Assembly (NCBI GenBank): GCA_954870475.1 | Contig: OX940956.1 | Span: forward strand, 16,188,844-16,252,843 | DNA: 64,000 nt | Direction: 5' to 3' | DNA from: Euphrasia confusa | Lineage: Eukaryota; Streptophyta; Magnoliopsida; Lamiales; Orobanchaceae | In this document: positions 23,809 to 35,905 of the stretch, piece by piece | How positions within the stretch are numbered: position 1 is the stretch's first letter | Layout of the letters: each line of letters starts with the position of its first letter | Position numbers and translations under genes: made by a program | Notes under the pieces: model-generated | The model's database searches: none | What the model saw: the letters and a program-made list of their open reading frames with translations, nothing else | What the model was told of the DNA's origin: nothing

Positions 23809-25017
23809 GTAGCAAGGTGTCATAAGAAGAGCAAGAGAGGGCATGTATATATAAGTGATTTATTCACACATTATAGAAAAACACATGAAAAAAAAAAATG
23901 CAAAGAGAGAAAATAGTAGTGATGAAAATCACATGAAAAGAAGAGAGGAAAAATAATTTCCACAAGTTCTTCATACTCCCAAGAGCGTAAATAAAATCAT
24001 GATAAGAGGGCCTTTAGGCCTAGCGCTTGTGTCTTTTCAATTTCTAATTTTATTACCTCTTTATACTGTTGAAGATTCGACAAGACAACAAAACAATCGA
24101 GCCGCACGCGATCAAAAGCTTCAAAACCGAGCTTCGAGTCAACAATGGTGAAATCTAGATTCGACGTTAAACACTCGATCTAACTCACCTAGAAGTATCT
24201 CTGAACTCGTAGGAATTTTAATAAAAAAAATCACACGAAATAACAAAGTATTTTACGAGCTTCGATTGACTGAAAGTCGATATTCGTACTCAGGGAGGGA
24301 GGTGATGCTTCCGTATTATTCGAGCTCTCAAGGCAATCGAAATATGTTCAGTTACAACTCTAGATCACACACAACTCATGAATTGAATTATCATATACAC
24401 ACGCGAATATCCCCAATTCTCGCATGCATATGAACCCTACGATAATTCATAATTGGGCGAATCTCCACCACAGATTTCTAATAGAAATTGTGATAAGTAT
24501 GCTAAGCGTGAGCTGACGAGGATCTAGAAGCACTTAAAAACTCGGATTGAGGTGTAGAAACACGTGAGTAATGCCCGATCAAAGTAGCGCGGCATTTCTT
24601 CGAGCCCAAGCAAAACGACGTCGTGTTGGGCAAAACGGCGTCATTTCTGGCTTGGCGGCAGATTTGAATGCTACTGAAAACACCACTTTTCCCCTGCGTC
24701 AAAAATGTGTAAAAAAATCCTAGAATCCAAATTTTGTTTACTTTTCAACATTTACAATATAAAATTAATACTTTTGAGTCGAAGAGAATCGAACCTCAGT
24801 TTCCAGCGTATAGATTTTCGATATATAAAAACGGCACAAAACATACTATAGTAAACTAAAAGAATGATTCATTAATACTTAAAGAATACAAATTTTTTCT
24901 TCTTCTTCATAATATGAGGCGCACAACAGAGGTAGGTGACGGGCCTTACGACATGTGTAGGGAAGGCATTGGTGTTTTCAATCGTCCAGCGGCGTTTTCA
25001 ATCGTTCGGAGGGTGAG

Positions 25018-25170
25018 TGACGAGCCATATTTTTGGCTCATTTTTAGTTCTTTTGAGTCAAGTTAATCGAGTATTTTTAGTTGTTTTCACTTTTTTTGTG
25101 TTTGGGAGGGTACATTTGGAGTCCATGGTCAAGGTATGCAGGTGAAACGTGAAAAGACGAACATTTGAAT
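25018..25170 (+). mobile_element. Fragment of the gypsy T-family LTR start
   Basis: Matches the first 150 bases of the T LTRs (35906 and 50496): GAGCCATATTTTTGGCTCAT through CGTGAAAAGACGAACATTTG, then stops abruptly at a copia fragment. It is in the same orientation as T. Confidence 0.85.
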
Positions 25171-25191
25171 AGTCCTCATATCGAACCTCTC

Positions 25192-25375
25192 CGTTCTTGT
25201 ACGGGATATTTTATAACCTTGCGTGGAGCCCCAATCTCATGGCGCACAAAGAAACAATCGGTCGTATCTCGCTCCTCGGCTGAAGCTGAATATCGAGCAA
25301 TGGCTACAACTTCGAGCAAAATTATCTGACTTCGATGGTTGTTAAAAGACATTGAAGCAACCTGACGACGCACGT
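25192..25375 (+). pseudogene. Copia RNase H fragment
   Basis: Reads RSCTGYFITLRGAPISW, then SRSSAEAEYRAMAT and LRWLLKDIE, the hallmark end of Ty1/copia RNase H, with an in-frame TGA between I and L. About 60 codons with no flanking copia sequence, wedged between an LTR fragment and the reverse gypsy E. Differs from the B-type pol (STMEAEYVAA), so it comes from another copia family. Confidence 0.85.
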
Positions 25376-25398
25376 TTGCTTGTCTCGGAGCAAACACG

Positions 25399-27112
25399 GT
25401 GCCAAAATGATATTTGTATTTCGCCAATACCTAACACTACAAGGTAGATAGTGATAAGTATGTGGGGTCGGTCCCACGAGAAGGCAATTGCAATAAGTGA
25501 TCTCGGCTTTGCCCAGAGGGTTGTCACGATTTAAAAAGTTTTTGTTTTGATTTGCTGTGGGCACAACAGTTCTCTCATGAACAACTCGAGTCAACTAACT
25601 ACGACTAAACTAAACTAAGTTGAGGAAAATCAGTATCTGGGCATACAACATCTCTCAGGGTCATCTGGGCATACTACCGGTTAAAGGCACTAAGGATTTC
25701 TACCAGCGGTTTGTCAGCAGTTATAGGGTGATTTAACAAGACAAAAGTGGTCCTATTGCGTCACGCCCCCACTTGCCCCACCCCTCATCTATCCTTACTG
25801 TGTAAAGAGAAGGTAAGCTAACGTTATGCCTAAACCCCTGGATCTGAACAATTCGATAACCTATGCGACCAAACATGGATTTAGTTTGCCCAAACCCGCA
25901 TTACTCTCTAGACAGACCCGCTCGGCCAATAGCATGCCCGGAACTTCGAGTCATACCACCGCAATCACCAACAAGTTCTAGTGTTATGGACGCAACAATA
26001 CTACAAGGTACATCTATGCGGTTTGCCCAATCACCAGTATCCCAGTTTGTAAAGGTTCACTAGTGGTCTTCCTAGTTTTCCCAAACTCCCCAGAAATAGT
26101 CCTCAACCAACTTTGCTTCGGGAAAAAAACCCCAACCGGCTACTCTAGCCCCATCGACCTCACGGTTCTACTTAGCCCAAACTCCCCTCGATCTGCCTTT
26201 GCCCAGACGCTAATAATCCATCACAAAATAATTAAAACAAATAAATAAAGCAAAACGAAAACAAAAAACTAAATAGAAAAGATTTAAATTAAATAAATAA
26301 AAATATAATATACAATTTCGCCCAAACGGGCTGCCCCAAAGGGCAGTGTTTCACCTCTCGACTCTCAAAACAAATACATATATACTCTCATCAATTTCAT
26401 GTATTGTGATCTCTGTATTTCTTACGTGTGGCGTGTTTCTTATGATCATCGATTCTTCGTGATTCTTCTCTGCGGTCTCTAGGGCATCAGGATTATATAG
26501 GAGCTTGATAGGCTGATGAGATGATGGGCTAGGGCCGTTTGGGCGTAGTCCGTCCAGAGTTTATTCTTGATGGGACTCTTGCTGGTCAAGGAAAGTCCTG
26601 GTCTTTAGGGTCTCTTTCCTTATCTGCTGAATGGATAAAGATGGGGGGATTAGGCAGAATCCCCCAACTTTCGGAATATGTTGCTCTGGTATGCCCGATA
26701 CTCGCCGTTTGCCCAAACTGGGCGCCTTCTGCCCTTTGCCCAAAGAAGCGACTTTGCCGAAATGAATATTTCTTTTTCTGCTCTTCTCCTCCCAGGTAGG
26801 TGGACCATGCGCGATGCTTGTTACGCGGTTTACTCTTACGCATAGTGACTTTTCCCATAGTGACAACTTTGCCTCACAGTGGCGACTTTGCCTTATTAGG
26901 CCCAACTGCTTAAGTCACATCTGCTTCAGAATCCCGCGTTTGCCCAAAGTGGACCATTCATTTGACTTTTCCGCACAATCTCCACCTGCTGACATGAATA
27001 CCTGCATACTTTGCCCAAACACCTAATTGTGCCCTCCCAGACACACTTATGACTCAAACTGACTTAATAAAAGAAGAAAAAGAGCTCTAAGATGAGCAAA
27101 TAAAATGGCTCA
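25399..27112 (-). mobile_element. LTR of the older Athila/Tat-like gypsy element E
   Basis: On the minus strand it begins TGATGAGCCATTTTATTTG (from 27112) and ends near 25399, next to TGGCACCGTG, a decayed version of the tRNA-Asp primer site TGGCGCCGTTGCCGGGGA. A block near 25460-25540 (CGTGACAACCC..GGGCAAAGCC, then CTCGTGGGA) matches the end of the T LTR. The minus-strand bases just before its start, CACGCTTGGGGACAAGCG, match the pre-LTR sequence of T. So E is a diverged relative of T in reverse orientation. Confidence 0.7.
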
Positions 27113-27937
27113 TCAGAACCGCACACACTTGGAACACGCTTGTCCCCAAGCGTGAGTTCTGATTTATCTGACTCAAGACCAAAGTGAAAAAGAAACAAAG
27201 GAACGAGGGGGAAACAAAACAAAGGACTTTAGCATGATCAGTACATGGCATAGTACATACAGACAAATCGAAATTCAAGTAAAGATAGAAACAAGTCAAG
27301 ATTCTGTTCAAGGTCTTTGGGTCACTCCCTCACATTGTTTCTCTCTTTGTAGTGTATGGGCTTAGTGACACTCATTTTCTGCTGTGATTCCACTTTGCCT
27401 AAATTTGATATATTGTTAATTTGAATTTGTTTAAACTAAGCAGGGGTCTTATCAAAGAGACTTTATTGGGTAGTAGTGTAGGGCTTATATGGTTAGATTT
27501 TGAGGAGTAGGCTCTATTTGGGCAGAGGGCTTTTTGATGTTAGCCTTTTCTCTACAACTTTGCCCCTTCTTACGGGCCTTAGCACAACAACTATATTACT
27601 CTTTTTTTTTCTACTTTTTTTTTTCTTTTTTTTTCCTGAACAATATGCCTTACTTCCTCTTTTACTCTCTGGCTGCCTATGTACTGTGGGCGTAATACCA
27701 GATGGGTTCACAAGGAAAATTCAATTCAGGCTCAAAGGGCTAGCAAAGGACAATGTTATTTATTCAGGCAAAATAAAACAAAGAAAACGCCCTAATCATT
27801 TAATAACCCTACTTAGGCAAACTACTCATTTCAGGAAACAAGCAAAGACATGCATTGTTAGAATTCACAGCAGACCCTCGAGAAAGAAATCATATATCAA
27901 TGTAGGCTCAATTCTCACGTTTGCCTAGAACAGTTCC
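27113..27937 (-). mobile_element. Internal 3' region of gypsy E, first part
   Basis: Sequence upstream (minus sense) of the E LTR, cut at 27937 by the insertion of copia A. No coding frame survives. It continues at 56769. Confidence 0.6.
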
Positions 27938-29045
27938 TGTTGGAAATCGATCACCCGGAATCGTCGTAGAACCGACTCCGATCGACGTTCCGGAAACCAC
28001 GACGGAACAGCCCGGAGCCACCGCCCGAGGAGCGCCTGATCGAGCCCTAGCCGCGGCGAAGCCGCGACATGTCGATCGCTCCCCACGGGGCGATCGCCCG
28101 CCGCCTAGGAGGGCTGTGGGCTGCCCAGCCGAGCTCCACGTGGCGATTCATCCGCCGGGAACTACCAGCCGGCCGGCGGTCCGGCGATCCTCGATCGCCA
28201 CCGCCCCGATTGGTCCCGGTCCGAATCTCCGACTTTCGGATCTTGTTTTTCGATAATATTTCAATAAATATGAATTAAATAGCGGAAATATTTAATTCAC
28301 CTTTCGATTCGTTGTGCGGAGAAACGAGATCTTATTGAAGACCTTGAGACCTTCCCACGTATTCCTTGCACTCGTTCGAACGTCGGGTGGGCGACGATCC
28401 TCCGAACTCTATGGATCTCCTTCTCTACTTTCTCTCTCTAGAATTGTGTTCTTCAAGTTTTTGAGAATAGAGAAGACCATGTAGTGCTTTTATAGGCTAC
28501 GTAGGGGATCTTAAGGAGGTGGAATATTGAGCTTCCAATAATAGTGATTAAAATGAGCCCAAGCCCAAATCTATTAATCCTTACTATTATTAATTATATA
28601 TTAATTCCACTATATAAATATAATTGCACTCCCAATATTATACCATATTATATCAAATAATATTCTCCGGTAGTATTATTTATTCCGCATGTTTAAGATA
28701 TAAATGTCCATGAATAAATTATATTTATTGCTAATATTATTTATTCATCTCTTATAATTCCGAGAATAGTACCACTCAACTTTATTATAATGCGAATCAA
28801 ATCCACTTGCAAGGTTTACATGATAATCCTTATGAGCTCATCTCGGGGACATTATCAACCATTTTTGAGGACATGCTTTCCCGTCAAGAATTCACAGCAT
28901 GTCATACACAAAATACAGTGACCCAACTTTGCCGGTAATTGACCCAATTTACTAACCGGTCAATTCCTTTGGAAAATCAAAGTCACTAATATTAAATGCA
29001 CACACCCGTAATAATATCAGGGATTAAGAATAAAATACACTGAGT
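27938..29045 (-). repeat. 3' LTR of copia A, truncated
   Basis: Near-identical to 55279-56385 of the other A LTR, then replaced at 29046 by unrelated sequence, so about 380 bases of the LTR start (minus sense) are missing. The TATA box reads TATAAAAG on the minus strand (28494-28487). Confidence 0.88.
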
Positions 29046-30764
29046 GTAACGCCTCGTTATTTTTACTAAAACAGCGAAAAAAAATAATTTCATTTTAAAC
29101 GAGGCGCTACGAAATAAAATGAAATTAAGTATTTCTAAAAGAGATTTTTAACAAAGCACAACCAACTTTATAAAATGATTATCGAAAGAACTTTGAAAAC
29201 GAAACCTCGCTCAATAAATGTTGGAATGAAATAAAAATAAATAAGTAAAAGCTTTTATTTTATCCCCCGTCATCCTCCTCGCTCGGCGTCCTCATTAGTA
29301 CCTGAAAAAAAAGGCGTTGAAGGTGTGAGCTTAAAGCTCAGTAGGACAATTACTTGTTTAACCCATGAATTGAATATATGCACAAACTATATGAACACCA
29401 CATAGAATGAATAATAATACTTTACTGCGATAAACTTGTTATCGTGAATGCTGCGATAAACTTGTTATCGTGAACTGCGAGTTGGGCCAACTATTGCGTC
29501 TCCCCTTCGACCCTTTTCCCCGGTCTCCGGTTACAACGATGGAATGAGCTGCGTTAATCCCTCGACCCTTTTCCCCAGTCTAAGGTTATAACGATTATTC
29601 GTATGCTTATTTAAACCACATAAAGAACACATAGCATGCACACATATAACAACGCATGAAATTAAACGAAGTAACCCGACAACTTTGTACCTACCTCGTT
29701 TTGTCGTGGCATGAAATACTAGAGTCGGAAGCAAGTCTAACACTTTATGGACTGAACTAGCAACTCTTGAAACTTCAGGGACTCAAACTCCAAGGGCCCT
29801 TTTGCAATTCTTCTTATTTAATTAAAATGTCGGTGGCTATGAGAATTTGAGATTCATAATTCCTTTTTCCCCCTTTTCTATTTGCAGAGACCGATTGTGA
29901 GAGAGGCAGAGAGTGAAGTGGCGGTGGATGTTTCTGGCGTACGGCTTGGATCGATTTCTCGCTGGTCTGATCGTCTTCTCCACTCCGATGGGTGCAAGCG
30001 AACTATGTAGTTATAGAATCCATCTTCTCTGATTTCACACGGCTGAAGAGGTGCTCGATCTGTCGAGGGCAGCGGCAGCTCCGGCGACGGTCTTGCGGCG
30101 ATGGAGACTGGTGGTGATAGATCCTCGGATGCAGGAGTTAAAAGTCTGTTATTGCTTTGATTTTCGACAACGGGCAGCGGTTAGACTAGCCCGATTCGGT
30201 TGACGATGGTGTTCGGCTTGTCCTTATGGGGAGCAGCAGCGGTTCGTCTTGGAGGTCGACGGCCATCAAGAAAGAGATTTAGCAGCAATCTTCTTTGATC
30301 GCTAGCGACTTGCAAGGACAATCTATGACCTTTATTCTCGATCGGAGGAGTCGACTGTGGTTTGAGGTTGTTCGATCTTCGATTTCGGTGGCTCGAGTAG
30401 GAAGTCCAGTGAGTCTCGGTTAGGGTGCAACAGTTAATTCATGTATGTATGGGCTGAACATGATTCATCGAATGGTTTCCGGTTTTGAGCAGGGCATGAA
30501 TGGATGTTTGAGAACTACTGTGAGTCTGTGAGTTTTTGTGACGAAGTGAATTGTTGATGGCTTCTTTTCTTACGTATGTAGTAGATGATAGGTATCTATA
30601 GGTGTGATTAGATTGAGTTTAGGAGATGGTTTTGAAGTACGTTTCTATAGGAGATGATAAGAATTGAATCATCTACTGAGAGTTTACCGGAATTGGTTTT
30701 GGTTGGACTTTACGTTTATGGGCTATAAGATGTATAATCGGGTTTATATTTATTAGGTTGTTGA
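29046..30764. mobile_element. LTR-like insertion in the A LTR
   Basis: Bounded by TGTAACGCCTCG at the left and GGTTGTTGACA at the right, giving TG...CA ends of about 1.72 kb. Near the left end GTAACGCCTCGTT and AACGAGGCGCTAC form an inverted pair (29048-29111). Two short tandem repeats sit at 29425-29475 (GATAAACTTGTTATCGTGAA) and 29505-29595 (CGACCCTTTTCCCC). No coding region is convincing. It is probably a solo LTR or a deletion product; matching 5-base target repeats were not found. Confidence 0.45.
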
Positions 30765-30842
30765 CATTCTCCTCCACTTAATTTTCAGCCCGCTTTCATT
30801 TTATTCTATCAACAACCCAATAAATATAAACCCGATTATACA
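30727..30842. repeat. Inverted repeat of the LTR-like terminus
   Basis: ATAATCGGGTTTATATTTAT..GTTGTTGA (30727-30764) is matched in reverse complement by 30805-30842, separated by about 40 bases containing TTCTCCTCCACTT, a reverse polypurine tract. This is a snap-back copy of the terminus. Confidence 0.75.
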
Positions 30843-30844
30843 AT

Positions 30845-33465
30845 TTCCCACTTATACTAAGGTCTAGTCTTTTCTTCCAAACTCCCGACTCCCATACTCT
30901 TCACGTGCTTAATATGCACTTTCAAGAAGTGCCTTGTGAAAGAGCAATCTAGATTGTCGTTCCGAAGTTATCTTGGTGACTACAGCGTCGTCTTCCCTGA
31001 CGATGACTCGTATCAGGTGGTACTTGCTCTATGTGTTATCTTACACTTATGGACTTGTGATTTCTTACCATTTGCCATCGCACCGCTATTTACATAGCCT
31101 TTGGCAAACTAAGAATCACATCTAAGTCCCACATATTATCCCGGAGCTTATACCAAAACTTCCGCTGCCTCTGAGGCCGCTATTCTTGGTTATCCATGGC
31201 AGAGTCCGAAAAGCATCGTGCTTATCACTCTTCCATGTTAAAACTCCTTCTCCTTTAATAGTGAAACACATAGCCTGATATCGACTTACACCGGTCCTTT
31301 TCTGATTAGAAATCTTAGAAAATGTAATCCAAAGTGAAAATTCGTTTGCTCTGTAATCCAGTACTTCTAAAGTACTTTACAACAGTCGAATATTCCTTTC
31401 CAGGATTACCTTGATATCCTCCTACTATGCTAACCGCATGGCCGATATCAGTTTTTTATTTTCAACATTGCATTCATTAAGCTTTCCATACTCAAAGTAT
31501 AGGAAACCGCTTTAATTGCTTCTATCTCCTTTTGTGTTTTTCAAACACATGTCTTTAGATAGATATATTCCGTGTCTGAAAGTTAAAGAACCTTTCTCGG
31601 AACCTTGCATGTTAAAACAAACCATAATCATATATATGTAAGATACCTAGGAGGAGTACAATGTTCTTTTCTAGAGATCCTAAATCTCAAGAACACGTCC
31701 AACTTCTTCCTATATCTTTCATATCGATTTATCTAGACAGTCATCATTTTATGTCTGACAACATCTTTACATTGTTGACAATGATAAGAATGTTCTCTAC
31801 ATAAAACCTGAGAAACACCACCTTGTTTCCATCACGTTTCCAATACACTTGATTCGTCTATGCCTTTGACGAATCCATTAAATGGACTATCTCATCAATT
31901 CGCAAGTTCCACGATCTCTAGCTTCGTTTCAATCCATCAATGGATTAACTAAGCTTGTACTCTAAATGATCTTGCCTCTTAGCAATAATCTTTATTGCTC
32001 TCCAAGAAGGCACATTTAGATCTAGTACCGCCTCTATGTAGATTCAGGGATCGATTTCATGTATACTAGGTCCAGAGTCCGAAGACTCACCTAGTTTTAT
32101 GAAAATCTTAGGTTGATCCACAACCTCCCACTACAACGGCATTCCGGTGTATAAACAGTAATAACAGTAGGTGCAGTTAGTGGTGTACCGCTACTCGGTT
32201 CGGCTGGTTCTAAGTCTTTATCGTTTTCTCTCATTCAAAAGTATTACGTCACTTTGGGCTTGTGGTTCATCTAATAGTCTTCCTCTAAGAACCGGGCGTT
32301 AGAACTTATAACGTCCTTCTGGTTCATAATACTATCGAACACACATCTTTTGTTCTTCCAGGATATTCTACAACCACATTTGAATGCGCCGTTGTTTCCA
32401 AGACATATCCATAGAACATAGGTAGTTCCGTATAACTCATGCTTCTACTATTTATATAAGAGTTCCATTTCTTATCTCCGACACACCATTTCTACAGAGG
32501 ATTGTATGGTGTAGTCTCTTGGGATCCAATCCCAAGCTCTGATCAAACATCAGAGTCAATCAATTCTAATACTTGTCCGAATCTTATATCTTATATCCTT
32601 AAAGGATTGCTTAGTCGTATTATCTTCCAAATTAGAATCTTAGGTCGGAAGGTCCACTCCTTCAACTTAATTGATCTTACAATCAATTTTCGACCTTTGA
32701 ACTTCTTATTTGAATAAATATGACTTAGCATAAGAATCCACAAGTATAAATGATTTAATAAAGAAATCTCTTATTAGTAAAACGAGTTATATATAAAACG
32801 GTTCGTTGCATCGTGGTGGACTCAGGATTCATCATTTATATATTGCTAGCTAATGTACCAGATTAGATAATATCATTATTTCTTCTTATAACCATCAAAT
32901 GATTAAAAGAAATAAAATATCCTTTCATTAAAATTTAGAAATCCAGAACAAAGTTCTTTCTAAAATAATAGGGTACATAAAGAAATATTTCAAAATAAAA
33001 TCATATGTCCTCCACTGCAACAGCTGCCTCCTCCACAGCATTGCCCATGCAGACTACGATTTCTTCTTTTCCAAGTCGCCGGGTTTCCTGGAACCCTTGC
33101 ATTTAAAATGCACATACCGCAGTGGTTCCATATCTACACACCAGGTTCCGGTAGATAATACCACTGACTATGTTTTACGACTAAAGAAAATTTCGTACTT
33201 TCTTTGAGAGGATAACCAGACTTCCAGTACCCAGACTGTTTGTATCGAGAACACTTGCCTCTTGGCTTTCTCGTCCCATCTCTTGGTCTTAGGACCACTG
33301 GGTTTCCTTGCTTGCTTTTCCTTTCCCCCGATTTTACCCTTAGGTTCAAAACCTTTGGAATTAGCTACAAAAGCTTGCGATTTCCGTCTCAACTCGTCCA
33401 AAAGGTCAATCATCTTAAAAACGTGTTTAAGCGTTTCCTCGAAGCGACTGGCCTTTATGAGTATC
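30845..33465 (-). pseudogene. Decayed gag-end and pol of copia A
   Basis: Starts (plus coordinates) with CCCACTTATACTAAGG, the complement of the element's 3' polypurine end. In minus sense it holds relics of RNase H, reverse transcriptase, integrase and, at 33460-33134, the end of gag with an eroded zinc knuckle (KQSGYWKSGYP). The reverse transcriptase core is deleted at about 31993-32005, the same place as in D. Many stops and shifts; no functional enzyme can come from it. Confidence 0.85.
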
Positions 33466-33524
33466 TGATGAGCCATATTTTTTGGCTCATTTGCGGGACA
33501 ATTGAGAAACTCGTGGAGATCATG

Positions 33525-33971
33525 GCCACAAGACCACTCAAAGCAGTCAAAACAAATGAAGTTGATAATGACCAGCGCCCACTACACTGTGAGGGAAGAC
33601 ACGCAGGTTGGCCAATGAACAGTTATGGGCAAGACGAACAGAATTGCTACGACCAGTATGCCCTGACCAACACACCTAGTTTTGGTTACGGGCATTACAA
33701 CCACCAAGAGGAGCAACCTGCGGCAGAAGAGCAACCTGCCCAAGAGGAGCAACCTGCAGCAGAAGAGCAACTTGCCCAAGAGCAGAAACTAAATATCGTC
33801 CAAGTTAAGAAACATGAGGTATTTCATATTGGCATGTTTCAACCATCTGATATTTTAATCCAGACGAGGCAAACTGGGAATGATGTCCGAAAGGAGAGAT
33901 TGGAGCCATCCTTTGAACGAGCACCCGAGGAAAAATTGAAGATATTGCCCAAGCACACGAAATATCTCTAA
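33525..33971 (+). pseudogene. Gag C-terminal region of T, copy 1
   Basis: Reads from MATRPLKAVKTNEVDNDQRP through tandem EEQPA repeats to a premature stop at 33969-33971. The sequence before the stop (EEKLKILPKHTKYL) resembles the hinge just before the reverse transcriptase in Athila/Tat polyproteins. An open frame continues upstream to 33240 but crosses the junction with copia A and is an artefact. Confidence 0.75.
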
Positions 33972-34780
33972 TTTGGACAAGTTAATACTATCGGGGAGAT
34001 CAATAGTGATGTTTTAAGTGAAGGTCCAGAACGGAAGACACAAGGGTTGTTCACCCAATATTCAGAAGAGAAGAGAAATTCGCCCCTAACCAACATGCAA
34101 GTACACTTTGGTTTGGGCAAACCACCAGGCACTTTACATGGATGGATGATGAGCAACTTCACAGATTTACTCAAGTGCCTGAAGGCCTCATATGGCCATA
34201 ACGAGGAGAAGCTCAAGCCCTTTCATCGCGAAGAATGGTGAACATACATCACGTCATGCCCATGACGTTAACTAAGACGCTGACCAGGAGGCAACCTGGT
34301 ATCTTTTGTAAATTATTTTAGTTTTCTTTTCTTTTCCTTTATTTTGAATAAAATCGAATAGAGAACTTTGACTTATCTGAATCCAAAAGGAGAAAGGGTT
34401 TGTTTGTTTTTTGATGTGCAGGTCAAGGAGGGCATAAAGGTAGCTGCTTGAGCATACCGCAAGGCTACTTGGTCTACTTTCAGCAGTTTACGCTAGAAGA
34501 TGGACGAGTTCCCTGAAGTCGCAAGGATGACCACTGGAGAGTAGCCAAGGTCAGGGTAGGCGTGCCCAAGTTACTGACTGAGGGCGTAGTCTTAAGGCAT
34601 CAGGGCAACATGCAAAGATGACCTCACGAAGCTGCTGAAATCATTAATGGTCAACTTCACCTATGCTCAATTCAGGTTTTACCTTGACTTTAACTCCTCC
34701 TCACTTGACCTCCCACTTGTTTTTCTTTTATTTCTTTCCCTTCTCTTTTCTTTCGAGTCAAGGGTTGATCTTTTCATTGA

Positions 34781-34909
34781 CACACTTTGCCCAAGGCAAA
34801 GTGTGTGAGTGGAGAGGTGCGCCAACGTCGTTTGGAGTCGAAGTCTGTGTCAAGGGAAGTCCTTGCCCAATCTTATTACTATTTCACCCACTTTGCCAGA
34901 GGCAAAGTG
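34781..34909 (+). promoter_or_regulatory. Pair of GC-stem hairpins in T 3' region, copy 1
   Basis: Hairpin 1 at 34781-34805 has stem CACACTTTGCC/GGCAAAGTGTG with loop CAA; hairpin 2 at 34889-34909 has stem CACTTTGCC/GGCAAAGTG with loop AGA. Both are followed by TGTGAGTG-like bases. The pair recurs in copy 2 and, degenerate, in element E. Confidence 0.75.
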
Positions 34910-35905
34910 TGTGAGTGGGGGAACGGGTAGGAGCAACCCCTGTCCTTGGTCGTGTCGTATGCTTGATGAATATACTTGGTCAATTTGAACAGATTTTCAA
35001 AATTATTAGTCTATGCATGAGAATTGGGACGATGGAACTGCAATTAGGTAGCCGTGAGATTTGAGCCAACGTTATAAATATATTTCTTTCTTGAGAGTTT
35101 GTTTGGAATGCCGTAATGCTGAGGTTTGCCTTATTTTTACATGTGTGATTTAAAGTTGAGTTAAGGTATTATATGACTTAGGCAATTTTTTTTTATTCTT
35201 GTCTATAAATAAAGAAGACCTTTGATAGCTCCTTGAGCCTAGCCTGTTCTTTGATCACCTGGGAGACACTCTGACCAACATGAAAATATGCCCGAGTACA
35301 TAAAAGGGGCAAGTCACAAATAATGTCTTCAGCAAAAAAAAAAAAAAAGAACTTGTCAATTGCAGCAAGCAAATCCTGCGAACTGGTTGGTCAAGTTAAA
35401 AAAAAAAAAAAAAAAAAACGCCAGAATAAACGGGGTGTGCTAAGGCCCGTGAGAAGGGGAGTGAATTAGAGGTAGAAAAAAGTTGCGAAATAAAATAAGC
35501 AACACTGCCTACGGTCAACATGGAGATATGCCCAATACAGCCTACACAAACACCCTAAAAAGTCCTGATGATATGCCCAGCTCAACTAAGAATTGTCATA
35601 GGTCAGAAATTGGTCAAGCCCAAGGCAAAGCGCATTCCAAACAGAATTGAGTGATACACTACCCATACACTGAAAGAGAGAAACACTTAGGGAGAGAACC
35701 AAAAATCCTATTGCAGTGTCTTCACTATTTTGTATGCATCCCCTGGACTATGATTTTGACTATCTATTTACTTGATCAATGTTGTATTGTGAAAAGCATG
35801 CTAATATCTTCTTTTTATTTCTTTCCCTCCCTCCCTTGTTTTCTACTTGAGCACCGCGAGTCATACCACACGCTTGAGGACAAGCGTAATTAAAGTGTGT
35901 GCGTG

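Larger units (their letters stand above)
22105..25017. other. AT-rich gene-free interval
   Basis: Short frames only. It holds two tandem duplications (listed separately), a promoter-like TATATATAAG at 23846-23855 followed by a purine-rich leader-like stretch, and at 24240-24700 unrecognised moderately GC-rich sequence. No gene or defined element could be assigned. Confidence 0.55.
33493..35905 (+). mobile_element. T internal copy 1 (5' part deleted)
   Basis: Begins at GCGGGACAATTGAG, joined to the LTR stub over a TTT microhomology; it corresponds to 39158-39864 followed directly by 48784-50495. It therefore lacks primer site, gag N-terminus, hAT MITE and copia B. The Gln/Glu-rich gag-end frame (33525-33971) ends at a TAA where copy 2 has a Tyr codon. 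The 3' part (34250-35905) is non-coding with two hairpins and two poly-A runs (35335-35348 and 35399-35418). Confidence 0.9.

Noticed and set aside
23400..24200. Possible endogenous pararetrovirus promoter region
   Set aside because: No coat, movement, protease or polymerase motif and no recognisable primer site were found nearby.
33240..33971. 243-residue plus-strand frame
   Set aside because: It crosses the junction between reverse copia A and gypsy T at 33466, so its first 75 codons are antisense copia sequence.
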